NCBI GenBank assembly: GCA_902826095.1
Contig: CADEDN010000004.1
Location: forward strand, 64,001 to 128,000
Reading direction: 5' to 3'
Origin: an uncultured Alphaproteobacteria bacterium
GTDB lineage: Bacteria > Pseudomonadota > Alphaproteobacteria > Caulobacterales > Parvularculaceae
DNA length: 64,000 nucleotides
A program made the position numbers and the translations under genes. Positions 37,609 to 45,881 of this stretch are shown piece after piece. Position 1 is the first letter of the stretch, and each line of letters starts with the position of its first letter. The notes below the pieces were generated by a model. That model worked only from the letters and a program-made list of their open reading frames with translations, was not told where the DNA came from and ran no database searches.

Positions 37609-37636
37609 TTTCCAAGGGGGCAGGAAAGAACCTCAA

Positions 37637-39820
37637 CTATCCTTCAAGCTTCGACAGATCGGCGACGCTCGCCGTCGCGGCGATGAAGCGCTGGAGCAGC
37701 GCGAGGCGATTGACGCGGAGCTTCGCGTCATCGGCGTTGACCGTCACCTTGTCGAAGAAAGCGTCGATCGGGGCCCTCAGCGAGGCGAGCGCCGCCATCG
37801 CCTCGGCGAATTTCTCGGCGGCGACCGCTTTTTCGGCTTTTTCCTCGGCGGGCGTCAGCGCCGCGAACAGCGCTTTTTCCTCCGCCTGCTGAAGAAGCGC
37901 CGCGTCGACATTCGCGGTGGCGATGACCTGATGCTTTTTCTCCTCGGCTTTGAGGATGTTCGCGGCGCGCTTGTAGCCCGCCGCCAGATTGGCGCCGTCA
38001 TCGGTCTTGAGGAAGGCTTCGAGGGCTTCGAGCTTCATGACGATGAGGACGAGATCGTCTTCAAGCGATCCGTCCGCTTTCGTCAGCAGGGCGTCGACCA
38101 AGTCGTATTTGTGGCCCTTGTCTTTGAGGTGTACCTTCAAGCGATCGTGGAAGAATCCAATCAACGAATCGTAATCAAAAATCAGATCGCCGCCACTAAG
38201 CTCCGCCTCGACAATCGCTGATCCGCTCAGACCAGACAGGTCATCAACAGACAACCACGGCACGTGTGAACGTGTGATTTTGTCCAGCCCAATTCTAGTT
38301 TTTGATCGTAGAGTTGTTAAAATCACCCCCAGCGCCGCCCTTCGCAGCGCGAACGGATCGCTCGAACCGGTCGGTTTCTTCCCGATCGCCCAGAACGCCG
38401 TCAGCGTGTCGATCTTGTCCGCCAGCGCGACCGCGACCGAGACCGGCGCGGTCGGGACGTCATCGTCCGCCCCCAGAGGTTTGTAGTGGTCGCGGATCGC
38501 GTCGGCGATCGCCTTATCCTCCTCTCCCGCCATGCGGGAGAGGGGGGAAGCTTGCTGCGCCAGATAATAATATCGGCCCATCAGTCCCTGCAGCTCAGGA
38601 AACTCGTAAACCATGCCGGTCGTGAGGTCCGCTTTCGCGAGGAGCGCGGCTTTTGCCGCCGCTTCCGGATCGGCGCCGCCCCCGATTTTAATATGCGGCG
38701 CAATCTCCCTCGCCAGCGCTGCGATCCGCCGCGCCTTGTCGCCGATTGATCCGAGCCCTTCAAAAAAAGTGACGCGGTCCAGATCCTTCACGCGTTCCTT
38801 AAGCGGGATTTTCAGGTCCTGATGATAGAGATACCAGGCGTCCGACAGGCGCGCCGTCAGCACGCGCTCATAGCCGGCGCGCATCGCGCTTCCGGCGTCC
38901 TTCGCCTCGATATTGGCGACGTAGACGAATTTACTGGCGAGGCGTCCGGTCTTCGGGTCCCTGACCGAGAAATATTTCTGGTGACCGCGCATCGAGGCGG
39001 TCAGCGCCTCGTCAGGGAGCGTGAGAAACTTTTTGTCGAATGACCCCATCATCACGACCGGCCATTCGGCAAGGCCTGCGACTTCAGCGAGAAGGCCCTT
39101 GTCTTCGACAAGCTGCAGCCCTTGCGCCTCGCAGAGCGTTCTCGCGTCCGCCGCGATCATCGCCGCACGGGCCTCGCCGTCGAGAATAACCTTGGCGTTC
39201 GTCAGGCCGAGGACATATTTGTCGAAATTGCGCGCATGGATCGGGCCTGAGGAAAAGCGCCGATGGCCGCGCGTCTGATCGCCCGATTTGACGCCGTCAA
39301 TCTCGAACGGGACGATCTCGTCATTGAAGCAGCAGAGCACCGATTGCAGCGGCCGCACCCAGCGCAGATCGCCCCCCTTCTTGTCGGGATCGCCCCAGCG
39401 CATCGATTTCGGCCAGGGAAATTCCCTGACGATCGAGGGAATAGTTTCGGCGAGCACGTCGGCGGTCTCGCGCCCCTTCTCAAGCGTGCGCGCGACGTAG
39501 AATTTGCCCTTCTTGTCCTCGACGATCTCGCAACTGTCGAGCGAGGAAAGACCCGCTGATTTCAGGAAGCCGGCGATCGCCTGCTCGGGCGCGCCGACGC
39601 GCGGGCCTTTCTTCTCTTCCTTGCGGTCGGGCTGGCGCGAAGGGAGTCCCGTTGCGATCAGCGCCAGGCGGCGCGGCCCGGCGAAGGCTTTCACCCCCTC
39701 CGGCAGGAAGCCCGCCGCGAGCAGACGCTCGTTCATCAGCCGCTCAAGATCCCGCGCGGCCTTGCCCTGCATGCGGGCGGGGATTTCTTCGGAGAAGAGT
39801 TCGAGGAGAAGATCGGGCAT
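37637..39820 (-). CDS. glyS: Glycyl-tRNA synthetase beta subunit
   Basis: The 727-residue subunit of the bacterial alpha2-beta2 glycyl-tRNA synthetase begins [67 protein letters not shown] and [24 protein letters not shown]-type segments follow; [10 protein letters not shown] is diagnostic. It binds tRNA-Gly and is required for charging. Its partner glyQ lies 11 kb away on the same strand instead of adjacent. The bases before the ATG are a G/C-tract repeat with no Shine-Dalgarno. A stretch at about 38110-38330 is noticeably richer in A+T. Confidence 0.95.
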   Translation of the reverse strand: [727 protein letters not shown]

Positions 39821-39823
39821 CTT

Positions 39824-39988
39824 GGGGACTAGGGACTGGGGATTAGGGATTGGGGATTTGGGGCTTTTAGACAGCGCGCTGTTCGAAACCTAGTCCCCAG
39901 TATCTCGTCCCTCATCGCAAGTCCCCAGTCCCCAATCCCCAGTCCCTAATCCCTAATCCCCAGTCCCTAATCCCCAGTCCCCAATCCC
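39824..39988. repeat. Inverted G-tract/C-tract tandem repeats between glyS and the CDGSH gene
   Basis: The plus strand at 39824-39863 is an array of GGGGACT, AGGGACT and GGGGATT units. After a 27-base spacer, 39891-39988 is a longer array of the complementary AGTCCCC and AATCCCC units. The two halves can pair as a long hairpin, and each G-rich strand has well over four G-tracts in series, so G-quadruplex folding is possible. The left half is the glyS leader and the right half provides the last codons and stop of the CDGSH gene. Confidence 0.85.
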
Positions 39989-40530
39989 TTATGGCTGCCG
40001 TCGCAGAGCGGCGCGCCCTTCGTCTGCTTGCAGGCGCAAAAGAAGACTTTTTTCGACTCTGGCGCGGTCCATTTGACCGGCGTGAAGGCCGAGCCCTTGT
40101 GCGAGCCGTCGCAGAAGGGCTGCGCCTTCGACTGGCCGCAGGCGCACCAGAAATAGCTCTTGCCTTGCTCGACATCGACGCCGATCGGGGCCCTGGCGGC
40201 GATCGCCGGCGCCAGCGACAGCGGCGCAAGATGCAAAAACATGTCCGACGCGCCGGCGACCGATCCGATCGACACATAGTCGCAGACCGCGCCATATTTC
40301 TCCCACATTGCGGTCACGACCGGGTTCTTGTGCGCGGCGTCGATCGCCGCCTGCGATTTCCAGCAGAAGACTTCAACGATTGCGCCATCGCTGGCGCGCC
40401 CGGCGAGCGAGGGCTCGTCGCCGACAAGGCCTTCGGCGCGCAGAGTCGGCAGATGCGCCGGCATCAGCGCCAGAAGGGCGGCTTCCTGGCCGGCTTTCGG
40501 CCGGTAGCAAGCGATCACCATAATTGTCAT
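39967..40530 (-). CDS. ABM-like domain fused to two CDGSH iron-sulfur domains
   Basis: The product has 187 residues. Residues 1-100 look like an antibiotic-biosynthesis-monooxygenase (dimeric alpha-beta barrel) domain: IACYRPKAGQEAALLALMPAHL and VEVFCWKSQAAIDAAH. Two CDGSH motifs follow, CACGQSKAQPFCDGSH and CACKQTKGAPLCDGSH, each with three Cys and one His to bind a [2Fe-2S] cluster. The ATG at 40530 follows GGAGGG by four bases. The last residues GLGTGD and the stop codon are read from the adjacent G/C-tract repeat. A redox or electron-transfer role is likely; the partner is unknown. Confidence 0.75.
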   Translation of the reverse strand: MTIMVIACYRPKAGQEAALLALMPAHLPTLRAEGLVGDEPSLAGRASDGAIVEVFCWKSQAAIDAAHKNPVVTAMWEKYGAVCDYVSIGSVAGASDMFLHLAPLSLAPAIAARAPIGVDVEQGKSYFWCACGQSKAQPFCDGSHKGSAFTPVKWTAPESKKVFFCACKQTKGAPLCDGSHKGLGTGD

Positions 40531-40648
40531 GAAACCCTCCATGCATTCGCATCGGCGCGCGCGGCGCCGACGATTTGCCTGTCACATGGATCGGCCGCGG
40601 GCAATGAAATTAATTGCGATCGCGATGATCCCGGCCGCCATGACCCGG

Positions 40649-41245
40649 TCAATTGCATTCGCCGCACATTCGCGCGTCGAGGGTCTGTCCCCGCGCGAAC
40701 GGATAGGCGCAGGATGCGCAGCGGCTGCGCGGCGCAATCTCATCTGGCGCGTAACCATACCGAGCGCGCAGCAATTCCTCCGTGCGGTCGACGATCGCAG
40801 ACGCCTCAGCCGCCGAAAGCCGCTCATAGGCCGCAAGCCGCGCCGCGCGCTCGCCAAAGCGCGGGAAGACGGGCGCCTCCCCCCAGCGCCAATCGGGATC
40901 GCGCGCCGCTGGCGAACGGCCAAGCAGATGAAGATGGACGCGCCGGCTTTCGCGCGCGGTCTTTCGCCCAACCGGCGGCGCGTCGTCATGCAGCGCCCAA
41001 TTGCCGGCTTCCCAATAATTGACGCAGCCGTCCTTGAGCTGCGGCAGGCTTTCGATCATCGCGGCGCCCGCCGCCGCCACGAGAAATCCCCATCGCGACA
41101 GCTCGGACGGCGAAAGTTCGCATCGCTCCCACACCGCTCGCGGCGGATCGACGACGAGATTGCCGCCGTCCTCGCGCGACAGCAGCGCGCGGCCCTTGTC
41201 GGGAAGGACCAGTGCGCCGCCGACGCAGGCGAACAGCGTGATCAT
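40649..41245 (-). CDS. HIT-like protein with C-terminal zinc-ribbon-like Cys pairs
   Basis: This 198-residue protein starts MITLFACVGGALVLPDKGRALLSREDGGNLVV. The centre reads YWEAGNWALHDDAPPVGRKTARESRRVHLHLLGRSP; RVHLHLLGRS resembles the His triad of HIT nucleotide hydrolases, and similar proteins are annotated as diadenosine-polyphosphate-hydrolase-like. The C-terminus has SRCASCAYPF ... ARMCGECN, two CxxC pairs that may bind zinc. The ATG at 41245 overlaps the mtgA stop by four bases, so it is coupled to mtgA. Function is uncertain. Confidence 0.6.
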   Translation of the reverse strand: MITLFACVGGALVLPDKGRALLSREDGGNLVVDPPRAVWERCELSPSELSRWGFLVAAAGAAMIESLPQLKDGCVNYWEAGNWALHDDAPPVGRKTARESRRVHLHLLGRSPAARDPDWRWGEAPVFPRFGERAARLAAYERLSAAEASAIVDRTEELLRARYGYAPDEIAPRSRCASCAYPFARGQTLDARMCGECN

Positions 41246-42015
41246 TTGCGCGCGCCGGCCTCGCCGAGCACGCAAGCATCGAGCCCTTCGCTCCGGACGA
41301 CATCGATGCGTTTGCGGATGGTCGCGGCGCGGCGCTTGACGTAGGGCCCCGGATTGACCGCGCGCCATTTGTTGGGGCTCGGCAGCACCGCGGCGAGAAG
41401 AGCGGCTTCCCCTTTGGTGAGATCGGCGGCGCTCTTGCCGAAGCGGCCTTGCGCGGCGGCCTCGGCGCCGAAATAGCCGTTCCCCCATTCGGCGACGTTC
41501 AAATAAAGCTCCATTGTGCGGCGCTTTCCCCAGATCGTCTCCGAGACCAGCGTGAACCAGGTCTCAAGGCCTTTCCTCACCCAGCCGCCGCCGTTCCACA
41601 AAAAGACGTTCTTCGCCGTCTGCTGCGAGATCGTCGAGCCGCCGCGGCGCCGGCCGTTCTTCTTGCCGCCGTTTTTCCGATTGTCTTCGAAGGCTTCCTT
41701 CACCGCCTCCATGTCGATGCCGGCATGAAGGCAAAAGCGCGAATCCTCGGCGGCGATGACCGCGCGCACAAGCTGCGGCGAGATGTCCTCAAGCGGCGTC
41801 CAGGGATGAATGATGACATCGCCCGAGAGTTTGCGCTCGAGCATCGTCCAGGTCCCGGGCGGCGGCGCGAAACGATAGACCGCCGAGCCGATGAAGGGCG
41901 AAAGGACGATGACGACAAACGCCCAGCCAAGCGCGCGCAGGCCAAACAGCCCCGCGCGCCTTGCGTCCGCCGCCGCAAGCTTCGGCAGCTTGAGGTTGAT
42001 CATTCGCCCCGCCAT
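41242..42015 (-). CDS. mtgA: Monofunctional biosynthetic peptidoglycan transglycosylase
   Basis: The 257-residue GT51 enzyme has one N-terminal membrane helix (ALGWAFVVIVLSPFIGSAVYRF). Catalytic motifs are AVIAAEDSRFCLHAGID (with the key Glu), RRGGSTISQQTAKNVFLW, RKGLETWFTLVSETIWGKRRTMELYLNVAEWGNGYFG and the C-terminal AALLAAVLPSPNKW. It polymerises lipid II glycan chains on the periplasmic face without a transpeptidase domain. A second in-frame ATG at 42003 is possible. A dispersed hairpin element begins nine bases upstream. Confidence 0.94.
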   Translation of the reverse strand: MAGRMINLKLPKLAAADARRAGLFGLRALGWAFVVIVLSPFIGSAVYRFAPPPGTWTMLERKLSGDVIIHPWTPLEDISPQLVRAVIAAEDSRFCLHAGIDMEAVKEAFEDNRKNGGKKNGRRRGGSTISQQTAKNVFLWNGGGWVRKGLETWFTLVSETIWGKRRTMELYLNVAEWGNGYFGAEAAAQGRFGKSAADLTKGEAALLAAVLPSPNKWRAVNPGPYVKRRAATIRKRIDVVRSEGLDACVLGEAGARK

Positions 42016-42023
42016 GGCGGACT

Positions 42024-42120
42024 TCTAGCTCATCGGGCGCGATATGGGAATCGCGCCCGATCATCTAGTCTTTTGGTTTGTCGCGCCGTTTGGCGAAAAA
42101 CCGGTCTCCACTTTTTCGCC
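42024..42120. repeat. Dispersed hairpin element, inverted copy upstream of mtgA
   Basis: The hairpin ATCGGGCGCGAT-ATGGGA-ATCGCGCCCGAT (about 42032-42061) is followed by GGCGAAAAACCGGTCTCCACTTTTTCG. On the opposite strand this matches the element at 18678-18772, with substitutions. It lies between the divergently ended DUF1761 gene and the mtgA start, in the leader of mtgA. Confidence 0.7.
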
Positions 42121-42144
42121 CGGCGCTCTCGCAAAAGCCGGCGG

Positions 42145-42546
42145 CTATTTGAACAGCGCCAGAATGACCGCCGCGGCGACCCAGCCGACAAGCATGTGGC
42201 TGGCGTCGATCGCCAGCAATGTCACGTTATGCGCGGTCAGATAGGTGAACGCGTAGAGATTGAACGGCAGCGCGAATAGCGCCCAGAGAAAGACCGCGGT
42301 TTTGACCGCGTCGCCGACATTCGCGATCCCCTTCCATTTCATGACGATCGCAAGCCCCAGAACCTGCATCACTGTCAGGACGAGGCCGAGAAGCATCCAG
42401 GCGGGGCTTCCCGCATCCTCTTCAGTAAGGCCGTGCGCGGCCATCCAGGCGTCAGTGAACAACAGCCCATACCAAAGGAAGCCGACGAAGAAGAACGCAA
42501 CCGACGCGAGCGCAATTCCAACCGGATTGAGTTTTGGCAAGATCAT
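42145..42546 (-). CDS. DUF1761 membrane protein
   Basis: The 133-residue protein has four membrane helices. It opens MILPKLNPVGIALASVAFFFVGFLWYGLLFTDAWM, the typical DUF1761 start, and ends HMLVGWVAAAVILALF. The family has no known function. The ATG at 42546 is chosen since AAGGGA lies at a suitable distance; an ATG 33 bases upstream is possible. The gene stands alone. Confidence 0.85.
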   Translation of the reverse strand: MILPKLNPVGIALASVAFFFVGFLWYGLLFTDAWMAAHGLTEEDAGSPAWMLLGLVLTVMQVLGLAIVMKWKGIANVGDAVKTAVFLWALFALPFNLYAFTYLTAHNVTLLAIDASHMLVGWVAAAVILALFK

Positions 42547-42770
42547 GGCCGTGTCCCTTCCGAAGGCGGACGAATTCATTTGCAGCGCGTCCGCGCAAGG
42601 CGTAGAGTGATAGACTGTTGCGTACGCGTGATCCAGTCAGCGTCGTAATGCGATCGTGAAACGACAATCGCACATGCAGTCATTGCGCCCGCCCTGTTCG
42701 CCAGATGCGAAAGCCGGACGGTGGGGCCGAAATGGTCGCCCGATAATTGTCGCCAATTGATCGCAGCCGA

Positions 42771-42806
42771 ATTTTTCGCGGCAAGAACATTTTTCGCGGC
42801 AAGAAC
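42771..42806. repeat. Two perfect tandem 18-bp units just before the ribosome site
   Basis: ATTTTTCGCGGCAAGAAC occurs at 42771-42788 and again at 42789-42806, followed directly by GGGGAG and, five bases later, the ATG of the large VWA protein. The duplication sits in the translation-initiation leader, where unit number could alter spacing or structure. Confidence 0.9.
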
Positions 42807-42817
42807 GGGGAGACATC

Positions 42818-45800
42818 ATGAGCATAGTCGGATCGGCGCGCCGCATGGCGGCCGTCGCAGTCTTGAGCGCATTTGCCGTCCTTTCGCCGCAGGCCGCGGT
42901 CGCCGGAGAAGGCCGCGTCGACGCGACCAACGGCGACACGTTTTTCAACGTGCATTTCCGTTTTCCGCCGACGCCGCAGCAGATCGCCGACGTCAAATCG
43001 ACGATGGACATGATGGCGTTCGGCATATGCGATGCGAGCGACGGGCAATGGCGCGTCAAGAAAGTGACGCTGTCGCAGGGTCAGGCGAATGAGGACAAGG
43101 GCGATTTCTGGCTGCACGCGCTGCCGGGACGCTCGGGCCTCTCGTTCTTTTTCAGCGGCGCCAATCTCGGCAATCTCGGCAGTCATGTCGACATGTTCTC
43201 GGGCGCGATGACCATGCCTGACGTCTATCTCCATGAATTCGGCCATCACGCCTGGGGGCTTGGCGACGAATATGACGAGCAGAGCCGCTTCGGCGGCCCC
43301 TGCGGCATTGGACCGGGCTTTGAAGCGGGGACGACCGACGAGCAGAACCATTCGATCATGCAGCAAACGGGCAGCGCGCAATGCGTCGGCGGCCCCTCGC
43401 CCGGCTCCGGCTGTTTCAGGAATTCGCAATGCGGCGCCGGCGGAACCTGCCAGTTCGTGCTGATGTCGGAACTTTCGGTCGCGACGAACAACGACCCCTT
43501 GCAGGGCGACGGCAATAATTGTCCCGCCGTCGCCGCGCCGGGCGTCATGTGCCCCGACAACGCTTATTGCATGCGCGCCTGGAACTCCGGGACTACGCGT
43601 TATGAACAAACGCAGCAATCCGAGATTCACAGCGACGATTCCGACTGGGAGACGCTCGACGAGAATTATCCGTTCGTGACGCCGCCCGCGGGGCTGCCGG
43701 TCGCCGCAGCCGGCGCGACCTGCTTTCGCGCGGTCGAATATCAGGAAGACGTCGTCGGCTCCGATCAGGTGATGCTGATCCTCGACAAATCGGGATCGAT
43801 GTCGTGGTCGTCCAATCCCGCCGATGACGACGTTTGCGGCAACGGCGTCGATGACGACGGCGACGGAACCGTCGACGAAGCGACCTGCGGCAATGCGCGG
43901 ATGACCTTCGTCAAGGCCGCCGCCAACGCCTATCTCGACCTGCAGCGCGACCGCAATGTCGATGTCGGGATCATCACTTTCGCGACCGGCAATGCGATCG
44001 ACCGCATGATCGGCACGCTGAACGCCGGCAATATCGCCGCCTATAAGGCGATCGTCGACGGCATGTCGCCGGGCGGTTCGACCGGCATCGGCGACGCGAT
44101 GGAGACCTCGAAGATCGAGTTCATCCGCGTCGCGACGCTCGGCCGCTCGCGCACCGCCTATCTCATGACCGACGGCGAGAACACGTCGGGGACGGACCCG
44201 GTCGTCAAAGCGAACGAGCTGCGCGATATCGGCGTGCGCGTTCACGTCATCCCGGCGGGTTCTGACGTCAGCCCCGACACGCTTTCAGGCGTCGCGGCGG
44301 CGACCGGCGGCGATCTCTTCCCGGCGGGAACGATGAACGATCTGACCGCCATTTACGCCGAAATGGCGGGCCGTCATCGCGGCGCCGCGATGGCGCTGCC
44401 GCGCGTCAATTTCCGCCTGTCGATGCGCGGCGGCGTCGGCGGCGTTCAGGAGAACCGCACCTTCGCGGCGAACTTCCCGCCGCGGCAAATGCCGTTCCCG
44501 ATTTTCGTCGAGAAAAACGCCAAGTCGCTCGTCGCCTTCGTATCGGGCCGCAACCAGCGCATGAGCGACTGGTCGATGGCGATTTCGCTGCGCGGGCCGA
44601 ACGGGGAATTGTTCGGGCCAGGCTCTCCCGAACTGACGGTCAACCCCTATTACCTCTTCATTAATGTGCCAAATCCGGCGCCTGGCGAATGGACGCTCGT
44701 CGCCGACGCGACCGGCCCGGCGATCCAGGAGGCGACGGCGCTCGCCTTCATCGATAATCCGGAACCGGACTTTTTCGTCAGCGCGCGGCCGTCGATCCTC
44801 ACCGGCGCCGACAAGGTCGCGATCGCCGCCAATCCAAGCTTCGTCTCGCGCCTTGCGCGCGAGGGCGTCGCGATCAGCGGCCGCATCGAAGGGCCCGCCG
44901 GCTTCACCGCGCCGCTCTCGATGGATGTGAATGAAACCGGCGCATGGGGAGCGAGCGAGGGCCCGTTCCCCTATAACGGTTTTTACCGCGCGGTCCTTTC
45001 CCTCGACGTCGACGCGTCGGCGAGGCCCGCCGAAGGCGAAGCGATCTTTTCAGGCCCGCCCGCGCCGCCGGTCGCGGTCACGCCGTTCAAGCGCTACGGC
45101 TCGGCCGGCTTTGTCGTCATCAACGGCAAGGACTGGCCTTGCGCCAGCGGCGACAGGAACGACTGCGACGGCGACGGCGTCCCGAACAAGCAGGAATGCC
45201 GCAAATTCGGCAGCGACATCGACAAGGACGGCCGCCCCAACTGGTACGATGCCGATTCGGACGGCGACGAGATTCCAGACTCCGTCGAAAAGGGACTGGA
45301 TTTGAACCAGAACCGCGTCCCCGACATGTGCGAGCGGGGCGAGCCGCGAACGGCGGCGCCGCCGAAATCGGACGTAAAGGACAATTGCGTGCCGCTGCGC
45401 CGCGCGCTGCTGAAGCCGCGCCTCATCGGCAAGAGCTGGCGCCTCACCGACGAAAACGTCTCGCTGCTCGATTTCGGCGGCGACGGCGAGAGCGTCATGT
45501 TCACGCTGTCGATGCTCAACAAATATGGCGCGACCGACCTTTGCTATGTCGGTCCGAAGGGCCGCTCGATGAGCTATCTGCTCGTCGACGGCAAAGCGCC
45601 CGCCGGCGCAATCAAGGGTGAGCGCTGCAAGGCTTTTGATCCGGAGCGCTTGTCGCTCGACCAGGACGGCGAGACCTATGTCCTGCGGTCCGGCAAAGAG
45701 GTCCTCCGCAGTTTTTCAAGCAAAGACGAGGCGGCGGCGGCGCTCGACATCATTCGCCGCCATGGCTTCACCAATCTGTGCGTCGCAGGACGCGACAAGT

Positions 45801-45826
45801 CGGGCCTTGAATATATGCGGCGATAG
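42818..45826 (+). CDS. Large secreted metalloprotease-VWA protein with CLCA-like active-site motif
   Basis: The 1002-residue protein has a Sec signal peptide (1-29). HEFGHHAWGLGDEY at 139-152 matches HExxHxxxGxxDE, the zincin motif of CLCA proteins. A Cys-rich linker spans about 160-305. A VWA domain begins VMLILDKSGSMS (MIDAS Asp323, Ser325, Ser327) and has DGMSPGGSTGIGDAM and YLMTDGENTSG. Directly after the MIDAS loop an insert with CGNGVDDDGDGTVDEATCG looks calcium-binding. Near 775-840 lie thrombospondin type-3-like Asp repeats (DCDGDGVPNKQE, DSDGDEIPDSVEKG). The C-terminal 150 residues have no recognised family. It is probably outside the cell and calcium-dependent; the substrate is unknown. 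Confidence 0.75.
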   Translation: MSIVGSARRMAAVAVLSAFAVLSPQAAVAGEGRVDATNGDTFFNVHFRFPPTPQQIADVKSTMDMMAFGICDASDGQWRVKKVTLSQGQANEDKGDFWLHALPGRSGLSFFFSGANLGNLGSHVDMFSGAMTMPDVYLHEFGHHAWGLGDEYDEQSRFGGPCGIGPGFEAGTTDEQNHSIMQQTGSAQCVGGPSPGSGCFRNSQCGAGGTCQFVLMSELSVATNNDPLQGDGNNCPAVAAPGVMCPDNAYCMRAWNSGTTRYEQTQQSEIHSDDSDWETLDENYPFVTPPAGLPVAAAGATCFRAVEYQEDVVGSDQVMLILDKSGSMSWSSNPADDDVCGNGVDDDGDGTVDEATCGNARMTFVKAAANAYLDLQRDRNVDVGIITFATGNAIDRMIGTLNAGNIAAYKAIVDGMSPGGSTGIGDAMETSKIEFIRVATLGRSRTAYLMTDGENTSGTDPVVKANELRDIGVRVHVIPAGSDVSPDTLSGVAAATGGDLFPAGTMNDLTAIYAEMAGRHRGAAMALPRVNFRLSMRGGVGGVQENRTFAANFPPRQMPFPIFVEKNAKSLVAFVSGRNQRMSDWSMAISLRGPNGELFGPGSPELTVNPYYLFINVPNPAPGEWTLVADATGPAIQEATALAFIDNPEPDFFVSARPSILTGADKVAIAANPSFVSRLAREGVAISGRIEGPAGFTAPLSMDVNETGAWGASEGPFPYNGFYRAVLSLDVDASARPAEGEAIFSGPPAPPVAVTPFKRYGSAGFVVINGKDWPCASGDRNDCDGDGVPNKQECRKFGSDIDKDGRPNWYDADSDGDEIPDSVEKGLDLNQNRVPDMCERGEPRTAAPPKSDVKDNCVPLRRALLKPRLIGKSWRLTDENVSLLDFGGDGESVMFTLSMLNKYGATDLCYVGPKGRSMSYLLVDGKAPAGAIKGERCKAFDPERLSLDQDGETYVLRSGKEVLRSFSSKDEAAAALDIIRRHGFTNLCVAGRDKSGLEYMRR

Positions 45827-45836
45827 CCATTCCCCC

Positions 45837-45860
45837 GGCCGCGGCGATCGCGCCGCGGCC
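45837..45860. terminator. GC hairpin after the metalloprotease-VWA gene
   Basis: GGCCGCGGCG (45837-45846) pairs with CGCCGCGGCC (45851-45860) over an ATCG loop. It lies between convergent genes, 11 bases after the VWA stop and 22 before the GFA stop. There is no T-run, so termination may depend on Rho. Confidence 0.45.
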
Positions 45861-45881
45861 GATCTCCGGCGCTTGACTGCC

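Larger units (their letters stand above)
37219..37636. other. Repeat-filled intergenic region between rfbC and glyS
   Basis: These 418 bases separate two convergent genes. They hold two different palindromic elements (37288-37405 and 37442-37608) and no supported gene. Their hairpins probably end transcription from both sides. Confidence 0.6.

Noticed and set aside
39824..39988. Telomere-like array
   Set aside because: G-tract units resemble telomeric repeats, but they are short, inverted around a centre and lie between genes inside a chromosome segment.
42680..44245. Minus-strand open frame of 521 codons opposite the CLCA-like gene
   Set aside because: No domain, and the plus strand has a signal peptide, zincin motif and VWA domain in order.
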